DNA of 64,000 nt from Asticcacaulis benevestitus DSM 16100 = ATCC BAA-896. GTDB lineage: Bacteria; Pseudomonadota; Alphaproteobacteria; Caulobacterales; Caulobacteraceae. A program made the position numbers and the translations under genes. Positions within the stretch are counted from its first letter, which is position 1; each line of letters starts with the position of its first letter. The notes under the pieces are model-generated. The model was not told the origin of the DNA and searched no databases. It saw only the letters and a list, made by a program, of their open reading frames with translations. This document shows, piece by piece, positions 34,513-43,568 of this stretch. The DNA is taken from assembly GCF_000376105.1 (NCBI RefSeq), contig NZ_AQWM01000006.1, forward strand, positions 62,001 to 126,000, in the 5' to 3' direction.

Positions 34513-34977
34513 TTAGCTGCGCACCAAGGCGTTCACAAGTGTGAATAGACGCCGCCCTGTCTCGCGGTCAAGAGCTACCTTGCCCTTAAGGCGCTCAGTC
34601 AGAAGCTCAGCGCCTTCATTGTGGACACCGCGACGCCCCATATCGATCGACTCGATCTGTGCGGGCGTGGCGTTTTTCAAGGCTTCGTAATAGCTCTCGC
34701 AGATCATGCGATAATCGCGCAGCATGGTTTTGAAGGGGGCCAGGGACAGCATGATCTTGCGGGCGAAGTCAGGACCGGTGATATCGAAGACCAGCCGGTT
34801 GTCTTCCAGAGCCAGCCGCAGATCGAAGGGGCCTTCCGAACCGGCTTCGACGGCGCCTTCAGGCTCGAAGCTGTTCTTCTCAATCAGATCAAACATCGCC
34901 ACCTTGCGCTCGTGCTCGACCTGATCGGAAGGGGCGCTCAGAGAGGCTTCGTCGATATCGATACGGGCAAGGCGCAT
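34513..34977 (-). CDS. UPF0262 family protein
   Basis: This 154-residue protein matches UPF0262: RLARIDIDEASL, EHERKVAMFDLIEKNSF, FKTMLRDYRMICESYYEAL, and MGRRGVHNEGAELL. The function is unknown, but the family is conserved in alphaproteobacteria near hisD and murA. Here hisD, which often lies between DUF2948 and UPF0262 genes, is missing. The 265 bases upstream of the outer-membrane gene (34214-34512) hold no gene. Confidence 0.92.
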   Translation of the reverse strand: MRLARIDIDEASLSAPSDQVEHERKVAMFDLIEKNSFEPEGAVEAGSEGPFDLRLALEDNRLVFDITGPDFARKIMLSLAPFKTMLRDYRMICESYYEALKNATPAQIESIDMGRRGVHNEGAELLTERLKGKVALDRETGRRLFTLVNALVRS

Positions 34978-35060
34978 GTCATGTCTTTCAGGCAGTTAGG
35001 CAATCAGGTCAGAACGCAAAGGATGCGCGACTCACTCTGTTTTGGCAAGCGCCCTAAACC

Positions 35061-35534
35061 TCAGAGTTCGTGAAGCGGCGTGCTCTTGGCGCGGCGCGGC
35101 GCGGCCAGATCAAGCAGCAGGACATCGAGACACTCGACCTCAAGACGGATATCCTTGTCCGCCCCGCCGGCAAAGCGCAGCGTCAGGGCGAAGGCGGGCG
35201 CTTCCAGCGCTTCGGCGGATATATCAAGCAGGCTCAGCGCACCGAGGGTTTGCGTCAGATCGATGCCACGCCGTTTGATGGCGGTGACATCGCTGATGCG
35301 CAGAACCGACGGCGCTCGCAAGGGCGTGGCACCACCGGCTTCGTGGCAAAAGCGATTCATACGCAGAGTCAGATGGCGGCCCGTGGGGTCATAGGCGATA
35401 TCGCCGACACGCAGAGCCCCATCCTGCACAATGGCGGAGATCGCCGGCAGGTCATCGGCCTCATGCGCGATCAGGCGCAGAGGCTTGGCAGGCACCTTAC
35501 CCCATCCCAGCACATTTTGGCCAAACAAACCCAT
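35061..35534 (-). CDS. DUF2948 family protein
   Basis: This 157-residue protein has KPLRLIAHEADDLPAISAIV, FCHEAGGATPLRAPSVLRIS and a final LDVLLLDLAAPRRAKSTPLH, the conserved pattern of DUF2948. Function unknown; the family follows murA in many alphaproteobacteria, and here the start is directly after the murA stop. The real start may lie a few residues downstream of ATG 35534, since the family begins near KPLRL. Confidence 0.9.
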   Translation of the reverse strand: MGLFGQNVLGWGKVPAKPLRLIAHEADDLPAISAIVQDGALRVGDIAYDPTGRHLTLRMNRFCHEAGGATPLRAPSVLRISDVTAIKRRGIDLTQTLGALSLLDISAEALEAPAFALTLRFAGGADKDIRLEVECLDVLLLDLAAPRRAKSTPLHEL

Positions 35535-36827
35535 CTATTCGTCTTCCATGATGGGCTCATCACCCTTGAGACGCTTGATCACCGCGCCACAGGCCGACAG
35601 CTTGCCTTCGAGATTTTCAAAGCCACGATCCAGGTGATAAACGCGATTGACGATGGTTTCGCCACGCGCCGCCAATCCGGCGATCACGAGCGAAGCCGAG
35701 GCGCGCAGATCGGTCGCCATAACCTGTGCGCCACGCAGCTCGCTGACGCCATGGACGCGGGCCTCATTGCCGGTGACGCGGATATCTGCGCCAAGACGGC
35801 CCAGTTCCGGCACGTGCATAAAGCGGTTCTCGAAAATGGTTTCGCGGATCACGCTCTCGCCCTCGGCAAGGGCCATCAGCGCCATGAACTGCGCCTGCAG
35901 ATCGGTGGCAAAACCGGGATAGACGTCGGTCGTGACATCGACGGGGCGGATCTTGCCCGAACGCCGGATAGTGACGGTATTATCGCCGCGCTCAACGTCG
36001 CAACCGGCTTCGACAAGCTTATCGAGCAGGATGGAAATAAGTTCGGGCCGTACCTTGGTCAGGCGCACTTCGCCGCCCGCCATGGCGCCGGCCACGGCAT
36101 AGGTACCTGCTTCGATACGATCGCAGATGACCGACCAGTCGGCGCCCTTGAGGCTGGTGACGCCTTCGATAACGAGGGTGCTGGTCCCTGCTCCGCTCAC
36201 CTTGGCGCCCATGGCGTTCAGGCATTCGGCGAGATCAACGATCTCGGGTTCGCAGGCGGCGTTCTTCATCACGGTCGTGCCGTGAGCCAGGACGGCGGCC
36301 ATCAGGGCGTGCTCGGTGGCGCCGACGGAGACGAACGGAAACTCGATCTCGGCACCTTTCAGGCCACGCGGCGCCTGGGCGAAGACATAGCCTTCGTGCA
36401 TATCGATATGGGCGCCGAGCGCTTCCAGCGCCTTCAGGTGCAGATCGACCGGGCGGGCGCCGATGGTGCAGCCGCCGGGCAAGGACACCTTGGCGTGGCC
36501 GGTGCGGGCGATCAGAGGCCCCAGCACATTGAAGGAGGCGCGCATCTGGCGCACCAGATCATAGGGGGCGAAGGCCGAGGTAATTTCAGGGGTGTGCAGC
36601 AGGGTCTGCGGACCGTCCGGCCCATCCGATTCGGCAATCTGGGTGCCGAAGCGTTGCAGCAGGCGGCCGAGCAGGCGCGTATCGGCCAGACGCGGCATAT
36701 TCGTGAGTCGCACGGGTTCGGAGGTCAGCAGCGACGCAGCCATCAGCTTGATGGCGGAGTTCTTAGCGCCTGAAACGGGGATGTCTCCGAAGAGCGGGTG
36801 GCCGCCCTCAATAGCAATGCGATCCAT
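35535..36827 (-). CDS. murA: UDP-N-acetylglucosamine 1-carboxyvinyltransferase MurA
   Basis: This 430-residue enzyme starts [20 protein letters not shown] with the AKNSA loop. The active-site Cys lies in [16 protein letters not shown], and [16 protein letters not shown] and [16 protein letters not shown] complete the EPSP-synthase-like fold. It transfers enolpyruvate from PEP to UDP-GlcNAc, the first committed step of peptidoglycan synthesis. ATG 36827 is used; an ATG at 36860 adds 11 non-conserved residues. Confidence 0.97.
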   Translation of the reverse strand: MDRIAIEGGHPLFGDIPVSGAKNSAIKLMAASLLTSEPVRLTNMPRLADTRLLGRLLQRFGTQIAESDGPDGPQTLLHTPEITSAFAPYDLVRQMRASFNVLGPLIARTGHAKVSLPGGCTIGARPVDLHLKALEALGAHIDMHEGYVFAQAPRGLKGAEIEFPFVSVGATEHALMAAVLAHGTTVMKNAACEPEIVDLAECLNAMGAKVSGAGTSTLVIEGVTSLKGADWSVICDRIEAGTYAVAGAMAGGEVRLTKVRPELISILLDKLVEAGCDVERGDNTVTIRRSGKIRPVDVTTDVYPGFATDLQAQFMALMALAEGESVIRETIFENRFMHVPELGRLGADIRVTGNEARVHGVSELRGAQVMATDLRASASLVIAGLAARGETIVNRVYHLDRGFENLEGKLSACGAVIKRLKGDEPIMEDE

Positions 36828-36916
36828 AATGTGTCCGTGACTCGAAACCAATGTCCGCAAACTGCGGATAGGCGGTTCTACATGACATTAGGCCCTGCGC
36901 AACACCCCGTCCGTCT

Positions 36917-37108
36917 TTACACGTCGTTTTGAACCGGTTTTTCGGCAATATCACCGTCGCTCCCGGTTGATGACACGCTGGCCGGTGCATTGGCGGCCTT
37001 CCGCCGGCGCAGGTTTTCACGCAAGGCCGCCTGCAAGCGCTCGGCCTTGATCTCGGCGTGAGTGCGCTGCGTACGTTGGGCGGCTGGTTTTTCCGGGGTA
37101 TCATTCAT
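36917..37108 (-). CDS. Small basic protein upstream of murA
   Basis: A 63-residue highly charged protein with one helical stretch, HAEIKAERLQAALRENLRRR, flanked by disordered ends. Similar small proteins precede murA in alphaproteobacterial genomes as far as I recall; function unknown. ATG 37108 is preferred to 37126 because coding character starts at NDTPEKP. Confidence 0.7.
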   Translation of the reverse strand: MNDTPEKPAAQRTQRTHAEIKAERLQAALRENLRRRKAANAPASVSSTGSDGDIAEKPVQNDV

Positions 37109-37266
37109 GACGGGATGACATTTCACTTCGACTTGCAGGCTCTGACTTAAGAAATCAGGGGATTAATTGCAAGCACGGCGATTTTTCGCGTTTGTTCGTC
37201 ACTTTTCGCTTTGTCTTCGGCAAAACTTTGGCTATAGCCCCGCCCTCGGTTACTTTTTGTAGTCGG

Positions 37267-37341
<75 letters not shown>

Positions 37342-37342
37342 G

Positions 37343-37373
37343 CGGGGCCCCTGTTTTAAAGACAGGGGCCCCG
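37343..37373 (+). terminator. Strong hairpin after tRNA-Thr
   Basis: CGGGGCCCCTGT (37343-37354) pairs perfectly with ACAGGGGCCCCG (37362-37373), directly after the CCA end. The T-run is weak (ACCACTTTAT), but the position fits a tRNA terminator. Confidence 0.8.
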
Positions 37374-37493
37374 ACCACTTTATCCCGACATTTTTAGCTT
37401 TGGCTCAATATGAGATCGCCGACGGCGAAACTGACATTGATGCCCGCCTCGACCGACTGCGTACCGCCGATCAGATCAAGTCAGCGCGGGTGC

Positions 37494-37663
37494 TTAACGC
37501 CGCAGATCGCTGGTGGCCTGGTAAAGTTCGGTATCGAAGCCGCACATATGGCGCAGATGGTTCGAGGTCTCCATCTTGCGGCGGAAGGTCGCTTCGCTCA
37601 CCTGTGTACGAGCGGCTTTGACAGAGGCCGGGGGCGGATGAAGTTGAAATCAAAGCGGAACAT
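37494..37663 (-). pseudogene. Broken small gene, one-base frameshift
   Basis: ATG 37663 has a GAGGAG site six bases upstream and reads MFRFDFNFIRPRPLSKPLVH before a stop. Shifting one base at the CACAGG step continues VSEATFRRKMETSNHLRHMC, then GFDTELYQATSDLRR to TAA 37494-37496. Together these give a roughly 56-residue protein with a single-base deletion. No family recognised. It lies beside the decayed tail module, which shows the same kind of lesion. The remainder of 37374-37771 holds no other gene. Confidence 0.4.
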
Positions 37664-37771
37664 AAGCGACTCCTCGTCACAAGCTGAAACATAGCGTAAC
37701 AATGCGGCGATAGCGCGGCGATATTCGTCTTTGGCCTTCACAGCAAAAAGACGATAAAAAGCCCTGTGATG

Positions 37772-38307
37772 TTATCGCTTGAGGCCGATGTGCGGGCCGC
37801 GATCACCAAACCACCAGGCCAGGGCGCTCGAAGCCGCGAACGTGACCGCATTGACGAAGGTCAGGATCACCGCCTCCGAGGTCGACGCCGGCAGTTTGGA
37901 CGCCATGGCGCTGAAGAATAGTACGGTAAAGATCAGCCAGATCAGCACCGTCAGCACAGGACGCGCCAGACCGCGCACCGCCTCGACCCAGGGATAGCTG
38001 CTGCCGATACGAGCATCTGCGTCAATAGAGGCGCGTAAACCCGTCCATGAACCCTCCAGAGCGCTTCTTTCCAGTCCCTGCGCACCAAGCTTCAGTTCGT
38101 TTTCGGTTTCCTCGGCACGGCCTTTGATCTGCAGGGCCTGCAAATCGGCCTCATGCGCCCACAGGTCTTTTTCGTGCGCCATTTCCAGCGTGCGGTCCTG
38201 GCGTTTCTCGCGCATCTCGAAAATACCGACCAGACGGCCAGCGCCTGAGCCGAGGGCGCCGAACAGCCCCCAAGGGCACCGCTGCCGGTCAAGGATAGGA
38301 TATCCAT
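37772..38307 (-). pseudogene. GTA-type three-TM holin, frameshifted
   Basis: The downstream frame (from MREKRQDRTLEMAHEKDLWA through AEETENELKLGAQGLE to a membrane part with VLTVLIWLIFTVLFFSA and ending WWFGDRGPHIGLKR) matches the three-TM holin family for gene-transfer-agent release. The natural start, MDILSLTGSGALGG at 38307, is in another frame; after a GGGGG run the codons LFGALGSGAGRLVGIFEMRE appear one base out of register. A one-base deletion therefore breaks the gene, or a homopolymer sequencing error mimics this. Confidence 0.75.
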
Positions 38308-38752
38308 CGTGTCATGCCTCCATTGCTGTAATCCCATTGCGCCGGACGGGTGCGCGGCGGGGTCAGCCGCCGACGATCCAGGTGCAGAAAATTCGTGCCG
38401 TAACCGAAACCGGTAAATCCCGCCGCCAGAGCTTCTTTGCGCAAGGCGCCGCGGCCCGGTCACCCCATCCCGCCACGTCGATATCGACCGCGAGAGCAAC
38501 GCGATGCTGCGACAAGGGCGCCCCGCCGACCACTGCGTTATGCAAGGCGCAGCGTCGTGCTGAATTGATGCGTAAAGGGAAGCCGATCCTGACACGTACC
38601 GCTTCCAGCGCATCGAGAAAATCCGGATCGTGATAATATTCACCGCCGCAGAATTTACCGCAACGGCAGGCCAGTTCGAGCGGCGTGAAATGTGGCCACA
38701 CCCAGCGATCAGGCTTGAAGGCCGAGGCTTTCGGATAAAGTCCCCGCTCCAT
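38289..38752 (-). pseudogene. M15-family peptidase (phage/GTA endolysin type), frameshifted
   Basis: ATG 38752 starts MERGLYPKASAFKPDRWVWP, followed by HFTPLELACRCGKFCGGEYY, INSARRCALHNAVVGG and ALAVDIDVAGWGDR, the M15A fold with its His and Asp zinc ligands. After GDRAA the frame breaks; one base shifted it continues ALRKEALAAGFTGFGYGTNF, LHLDRRRLTPPRTRPAQW, containing the last HLD ligand, to TGA 38289-38291. It overlaps the holin start. A single deletion, as in the holin, indicates decay of the module. Confidence 0.75.
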
Positions 38753-38753
38753 G

Positions 38754-39554
38754 TCAGCCCACCAGAAGCGCCGGCGCCGTGCCGGAAAGGGCGGTGTAGA
38801 CCTGCGCGCTTTCATCGGCCGGCAAGGCGGCATAGGTGAAGGCGCGATAATAGCCGGTCCCGGTCGCGGACGTCGCGGACGCCGAATCGTGCCCCATGGC
38901 AGCGCTCACGGCCATATTGACCGCGGGCGCTGCATTGAAAGCCGCCGCCAGCCAATAGATGCCGGCGCTCAAGGGCTGCGAAATGGCCAGCGCCAACGCG
39001 CCTGCCGTCGTGGTGGTCAGTGTGCCGGCATCGACGACCAAGCCCCCCGGAGGCCCCTGATTATCGGCATAGATACCCAGGCGAACATTCCCGCTCGGCC
39101 CCGTCGTCACCCGCACATTCAGCGCCACGGCTGTCAGATCATAGGGAACAGCCACCGGCACGACATAGAGCCGGTTGGCGGTCACCGCGGCATTGCTGGT
39201 GGTCGTCATGCCGATAGGCCCGACGCGTTTGCCGCCCGCGCCGAGCGTGCTTTTCATCGGCCAGGCCGGCGGCTGAATGCCCCAGCGCGCTGAAATCTTG
39301 CCATTGTCGGCGGCGGTCAGGGCGGTCGTACACGCCGCACCATCGGGCGATACCTTGAGGCGAAGCGTGTTATCCCCGAGCAGGCCCAGAATGGCGCGCG
39401 AGCTATAGCCCTTCTGGAGGAGGATTTGCGCCGTATCGCCATCGTTTTCCTTGTTAAGGCCCAGGCTGATATCGCCGCTGCCGCCCTCAGACGCCGGTTT
39501 GGCGCTTAGCAGGGCCACCGCCCCTTTGACGGCCAGCACATTGTAAGCGATGGG
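38754..39554 (-). pseudogene. DUF2793 tail-type protein, 3' part of an IS-split gene
   Basis: This stretch reads PIAYNVLAVKGAVALLSAKP, then DGDTAQILLQKGYSSRAILG, LGDNTLRLKVSPDGAACTTA, and a jelly-roll-like C-terminus ending ALSGTAPALLVG. The middle part is the ILLQKGYSSRA/VSPDG pattern of DUF2793 phage and GTA tail proteins. Codons upstream of 39555 belong to the antisense of an IS110-type element. Its 5' half is at 40938-41340. Confidence 0.85.
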
Positions 39555-39626
39555 GTGGACGCCCCCACTCGACGGCATCAAAGTGCCAGAATGGTCATTG
39601 TGGACCAAGCAAGAGAGGAAGCGTCC

Positions 39627-40664
39627 GTGGAAAAGTTTAACATCGTTGGTCTCGATTTGGCAAAGAATACGATCCAGGTTCATGTGGCGGATTTCAAGGG
39701 CGCCGTTCTGCTTCGTCGTAAGATTTCCCGTAGCCAGTTGCTTCCCTATCTTGCGGGCTTGGAGCGATGCATTGTCGCTATGGAGGCCTGCGCCGGCGCC
39801 CACTGTTGGGGACGGGAGATCGCGAAGCTGGGACATGAAGTCCGCCTGCTTCCAGCCGTTTACGTCAAACCATTCGTAAAGCGACAGAAGAACGACGCGG
39901 CCGATGCCGAAGCCATTTGCGAGGCAGCGATGAGGCCGACCATGAGGTTCGTTGCAGTCAAGAGTGACATCAAGCAAGCGGCGTCTATGATTTTCAAGGT
40001 CCGGGATTTGTTTGTCCGCCAGAAAACTCAGTTGATAAATGCTCTTCGAGGGCACATGGCTGAATTCGGGATTTACATTCCTGCTGGTCCGGCCCACGTC
40101 GGCAGCTTGATCGCCAGGCTCGATGATCCGGCGTGCGACCTGCCAGAGCTGGCAAGGGCGACCTGCGCGCCTCTAGTTGAGATGTTGGGGCAGTTAAAAA
40201 CCAAAATTAAACAGCTGGATGCGGAGATCGCACACCGTGCCAAAGAAGATGATATCGCGAAGCGCCTGATGACCATTCCCGGGATAGGACCAGTCATCGC
40301 TACGGCCCTTGAGGCGTTGGCTCCGCCTTCAGCGAGTTTTACAAAGGGCCGCGATTTTTCGGCATGGTTGGGACTGACGCCCAGGCAGAATTCTACGGGT
40401 GGCAAGACGAAACTCGGCAAAACATCCAAGATGGGCCAACGAGATTTGCGCCGATTATTGATCATCGGCGCGGCATCCGTTGTCCGATGGGCTGCCCGCC
40501 ATGGCGCTCCCGAGGGATCTTGGCTAAGCCGTATGTTGGGCAAAAAGCATCCCATGCTTATTACGGTTGCACTTGCCAATCGAACGGCTCGTATAGCCTG
40601 GGCGTTGATGACGAACGGTGGGATATACAGTGCCAATGGTCCATTGGGCGTCAGTGCGAAATGA
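39627..40664 (+). CDS. IS110/IS1111-type DEDD transposase
   Basis: This 345-residue protein begins (GTG) VEKFNIVGLDLAKNTIQVHV, carrying the first Asp of the DEDD RuvC-like domain, then CIVAMEACAGAHCWGREI (Glu) and KNDAADAEAICEA (Asp-Ala-Asp). The C-terminal Tnp domain has MTIPGIGPVIATAL, FSAWLGLTPRQNSTGGK and the Ser-containing helix RDLRRLLIIGAASVV. GAGAGG lies upstream of GTG 39627; ATG 39591 is an alternative. It appears intact. IS110 enzymes are guided by an RNA from the element. Confidence 0.93.
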   Translation: MEKFNIVGLDLAKNTIQVHVADFKGAVLLRRKISRSQLLPYLAGLERCIVAMEACAGAHCWGREIAKLGHEVRLLPAVYVKPFVKRQKNDAADAEAICEAAMRPTMRFVAVKSDIKQAASMIFKVRDLFVRQKTQLINALRGHMAEFGIYIPAGPAHVGSLIARLDDPACDLPELARATCAPLVEMLGQLKTKIKQLDAEIAHRAKEDDIAKRLMTIPGIGPVIATALEALAPPSASFTKGRDFSAWLGLTPRQNSTGGKTKLGKTSKMGQRDLRRLLIIGAASVVRWAARHGAPEGSWLSRMLGKKHPMLITVALANRTARIAWALMTNGGIYSANGPLGVSAK

Positions 40665-40925
40665 AATTTAGTCGGTGACATGGGCACATGATCAACGACT
40701 AAATAATGTGGGCAGGGTCAAAGGAGATTAAGGACAAGCGGTCGACTAGACAGGTCAGGAGACTCAGACGCCGGAGGTGCACATCGAGTGCGGGTAAACG
40801 TATTGGACCAGATCTGCGAACTTCCATAAGGGCCCGCGACGTATGAAGGTCGCATCTTGAGGCCGGACACACGTCAGCACCCGACCATATTGTTCATGAT
40901 CAACAGAGATTTTGCTTGCATTTTA
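40665..40925 (+). ncRNA. Putative bridge/seek RNA region of the IS1111-group element
   Basis: The 260 non-coding bases between the transposase stop and the right inverted repeat are where IS1111-group elements encode their guide RNA. The region begins with TTTAGTCG...CGACTAAA pairing, and CATGATCAAC occurs twice (about 40687 and 40893). ACACACGTC at 40867-40875 recurs at the right junction (40936-40944), a possible guide-target or donor match. Assignment is by position and family knowledge. Confidence 0.5.
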
Positions 40926-40937
40926 GGGGGCGTCCAC

Positions 40938-41340
40938 ACACGTCCGGCGCGGTGCCGACGCCAAGACCCGTCAGGTTCGACAACTGTCGCAGCACGTCCT
41001 CAAACGGCGCCCAGCCTGTGGCGGTACGGATCAGGAAGATGTGCTCGTCGCGGATATGGACGATGGCGCCCTCCGGAAAGATCACCACCTCCCAGGTGCC
41101 GCCCTCCGCGCGCAGAAAACTGCCGGCCGTGAAAAGGCTCCAGAAGGCGCCCGTCGGGCTGGCCGGGAGGATATAGCTGTCGCCATCAAGCGGACTGGCG
41201 GGTTGAGCGGCTGTGGTGCGGCTCATCACCTGCGCCTGCACCAGCGCTTCCAGTTTCATCAGCCCGGCGTTCATGACGATGCGCTTCTGGCGGTGGTCGC
41301 CGATCAGCGGCAAGAATAGTCTCGGGGTCGTTTCGCTCAC
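40938..41340 (-). pseudogene. DUF2793 tail-type protein, 5' part of the IS-split gene
   Basis: It reads MSETTPRLFLPLIGDHRQKR, IVMNAGLMKLEALVQAQVMS, PASPLDGDSYILPASPTGAF and WEVVIFPEGAIVHIRDEH, the conserved N-terminus of DUF2793. The natural frame runs to GLGVGTAPD and then enters the IS end. Joined with 39554-38754 it would give a continuous DUF2793 protein. The 5' part could still be translated as a truncated product of about 135-146 residues. Confidence 0.88.
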
Positions 41341-41404
41341 GGCTCACCTTCGCTTTCAGGGTTAGGCCCGAAAGCATGAAGGCTTGGAAGACAGTGGGGA
41401 TTAT

Positions 41405-41914
41405 TTAACCCAGATAAACGATGCGCTTCTTGCCCTTGGTGGCGCGCATATCGGCAACATGGCCCTGATGGCTGCCGTCGCGCATGGCATCCGCCGCCGT
41501 GCCTTCAACATAGGTCGTCAGCTTGATGTCCTTCTGGATCAGGTGCGCGGCGTAAAGATGCCCCTGAAAGATGGCGTCAATACCGCCGGGTATAAGGCCA
41601 AGCAAGGCGCCGGCGCCGGGTATCATTTTCACCACATCCTCGACCGTTGTCAGGCCGCTGTCGATCAGCAGAATAACCAGCGAGGTGGCCAGCGTGCCAG
41701 CGGTGACCCGTGCGCGCAGACCTTGCGTGAGGAGGATAAGCCCTGCCCCCACCGAATAGACCGTCGACAAACCAGGGATAGGCAGCAGCGCCAGTATACC
41801 GTCGAGGCCAATGATATTGATGGGGCCAATGCCGATAATTCGGTCTGACAGGCGCTTGACCGTCTCGACCGTGTCATAGATACGATTGATATCGTCGTGT
41901 GTTTTTGCCAACAT
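41405..41914 (-). CDS. DUF4112 membrane protein
   Basis: This 169-residue protein has GLDGILALLPIPGLSTVYSV, a hydrophobic TLATSLVILLIDSGLTTVED, and MIPGAGALLGLIPGGIDAIF, the repeated LIPG(V/I)GD-type motifs of DUF4112. Function unknown; probably an inner-membrane protein. AAGGGG precedes ATG 41914. It is intact and apparently unrelated to the decayed tail genes next to it. Confidence 0.85.
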   Translation of the reverse strand: MLAKTHDDINRIYDTVETVKRLSDRIIGIGPINIIGLDGILALLPIPGLSTVYSVGAGLILLTQGLRARVTAGTLATSLVILLIDSGLTTVEDVVKMIPGAGALLGLIPGGIDAIFQGHLYAAHLIQKDIKLTTYVEGTAADAMRDGSHQGHVADMRATKGKKRIVYLG

Positions 41915-42007
41915 GCCCCTTGCCCCCCGAAACGAGACTATTTACCCTGTTTTTAAGGTGCGGTGCGAACACCGTTCTTGTCAATACGGATTAGAAAACA
42001 CCGCCCG

Positions 42008-42952
42008 ATGCGCCTGTTCAAGCAGCTTTGTTCGTTCCTATGTATCTGTATCAGCCTGGCAGCCGTGGTGGCGGCCAGCCTCTGTGTAACCAACTCTCAT
42101 CATGCCTATTTCTATCTGCTCGATATCTTCACCCTGCCCGTGCTGTCCGCCACTTTGGTCGTCACCTTGGCCTTTTACTGGGCAAGGCAAACGTGGGCCG
42201 GGCATATTGGCGTACTGGCTGTGCTGATGGGCTTGTGGGCGCTGGCGCCGCAGGCCTTCATCACGCAAAAACCCGCCGATAAAAGCGTGCCGCCCGTCAG
42301 GCTGATGTTCGCCAACCTCTACATCATGAACAAGACGCCGGAGCATTTGAAAATCTGGATCGATAAGGAGAAGCCGGACATTATTGCCAATGTCGAAAAC
42401 TTCCGCATCACCGCCGAAAACCTGACGCCGCTGTTGAAAAGCCAATACCCTTATCAATACAGAGACTGCGATGCGGTCGTGTATTCGCGTTATCCCATTG
42501 CAGGTGATCGTCATGGAAAGACGCGCTACAGTTTCGATCAGGTCGATATCCAAACGCCGCAAGGCCTGCTGCATGTCGCCATAGTTCACCTGTGCCAGCC
42601 CACGCCCCTGGATCATACCTGCCAGGTGTCACAAACGACGCGGCTGCGCACGGACTTAAGGCCGGAACAAAACGCCAGGACCGTGATCGTCGGCGATTTT
42701 AACAGCGATCTCAGCGCCTATCTGCTGCAGGACTTCGCCCGCGAGCACAACTTCCGCCCGCTGGCAGCACCAACCGGCACCTGGCCAGCCCTACTGCCCG
42801 GTGTTTTCCGCATCGCCATTGATAACGCGTTCGCCGGCTCAGGTTTAAGCCTGCAAAGACGCAAGGTCGGTCCGGACAATGGCTCGGATCACCGGCCGAT
42901 CGTCATCGATATCTACCCGGCGAAACTCACCCCTTCTTCACAGGCTTCCTGA
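42008..42952 (+). CDS. Membrane-anchored endonuclease/exonuclease/phosphatase-family protein
   Basis: This 314-residue protein has three N-terminal membrane helices (about residues 5-85) and then an EEP domain: VRLMFANLYIMNKTPEHLK (Asn), IIANVENFR, VIVGDFNSDLSAYL (Asp, Asn) and GSDHRPIVIDIYP (Asp, His). The catalytic site likely faces the periplasm, as in related YdaJ/EndA-like membrane EEP proteins; the substrate is unknown. ATG 42008 is used; GTG 41963 is an alternative start. Its stop overlaps the convergent phasin-like gene by 26 bases. Confidence 0.85.
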   Translation: MRLFKQLCSFLCICISLAAVVAASLCVTNSHHAYFYLLDIFTLPVLSATLVVTLAFYWARQTWAGHIGVLAVLMGLWALAPQAFITQKPADKSVPPVRLMFANLYIMNKTPEHLKIWIDKEKPDIIANVENFRITAENLTPLLKSQYPYQYRDCDAVVYSRYPIAGDRHGKTRYSFDQVDIQTPQGLLHVAIVHLCQPTPLDHTCQVSQTTRLRTDLRPEQNARTVIVGDFNSDLSAYLLQDFAREHNFRPLAAPTGTWPALLPGVFRIAIDNAFAGSGLSLQRRKVGPDNGSDHRPIVIDIYPAKLTPSSQAS

Positions 42953-43481
42953 CCGCCGAAACCGCCTTGGCGATCGGCTTGGGCTCAACCTTCAGCGTTT
43001 CTTTTACAGCGCTCTCACTGGCCTTCACGGCGTCTTCAGCCGCCACCTTCAAAGTGCCCGCTTCCACCACGACTGCATCGGCGATAGCCACCGGCGCCTC
43101 AATCACCCGGTCCAGCACGACCTCGGGCTCCGGCATGGCCTGAACCGCTTCGGCAACCGCTTCTTTGGCGGCTTCGACCACGGGCTCTGTGACGGCTTCA
43201 GCGGTCTTGACCGCCTCGTCCTGAAGGTTAGCAGCCGCCCCCCACACGCCATTAAAACCAGGCCACCTACCGGCCAGCGGCATATCCTTAAGCAGGCCTT
43301 CGCTCTTGGCGAGGTTTTGCGTCATCGCCCAGGCGCTTAAGCCAAAGCTCGATGCTGCCCAGAACGGCACCCACATCGGCGACAGCGCGCCCACCCAGAA
43401 GTTCATCACCTTCTCCGATGCCGCCTTCATCTCTTCGGGCGTGGCGACGGGCGGGAATTTCGGCGTTTGAAAATCGGTCAT
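42927..43481 (-). CDS. Phasin-like / Ala-rich helical protein
   Basis: This 184-residue protein has an N-terminal part FWVGALSPMWVPFWAASSFG, typical of small proteins that associate with granules or membranes, followed by a long Ala/Val/Glu helix (AVKTAEAVTEPVVEAAKEAV) and a Lys/Pro-rich end ending KPVKKG, like PhaF-type phasin tails. ATG 43481 begins MTDFQTPKF; upstream residues to 43556 are not conserved-looking. PHA-granule binding is inferred. Confidence 0.6.
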   Translation of the reverse strand: MTDFQTPKFPPVATPEEMKAASEKVMNFWVGALSPMWVPFWAASSFGLSAWAMTQNLAKSEGLLKDMPLAGRWPGFNGVWGAAANLQDEAVKTAEAVTEPVVEAAKEAVAEAVQAMPEPEVVLDRVIEAPVAIADAVVVEAGTLKVAAEDAVKASESAVKETLKVEPKPIAKAVSAVRKPVKKG

Positions 43482-43568
43482 GCTCAACATCTCAGCCTCT
43501 GTATGGTGCGGGTTAATATTGCGGCGCAACATAACACATCGCACCGGACTCGCCAATCAGGCGTATGA

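Larger units (their letters stand above)
39555..40937 (+). mobile_element. IS110-family element, IS1111 group, inserted in the DUF2793 gene
   Basis: GTGGACGCCCCC (39555-39566) and GGGGGCGTCCAC (40926-40937) are perfect 12-base inverted repeats flanking one transposase gene. IS1111-group elements have such sub-terminal repeats, so the true ends probably extend a few bases further. The element separates two halves of one DUF2793 gene. Upstream non-coding DNA is about 70 bases and downstream about 270, the IS1111 layout. Confidence 0.88.

Noticed and set aside
35070-36773. 567-codon open frame antisense to murA
   Set aside because: It lies wholly on the opposite strand of a certain murA gene, has no recognisable domains, and is expected in GC-rich coding DNA.
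37400-37621. 73-codon plus-strand frame after tRNA-Thr
   Set aside because: The opposite strand has a better start (GAGGAG site) and protein-like sequence; this frame lacks a ribosome site.
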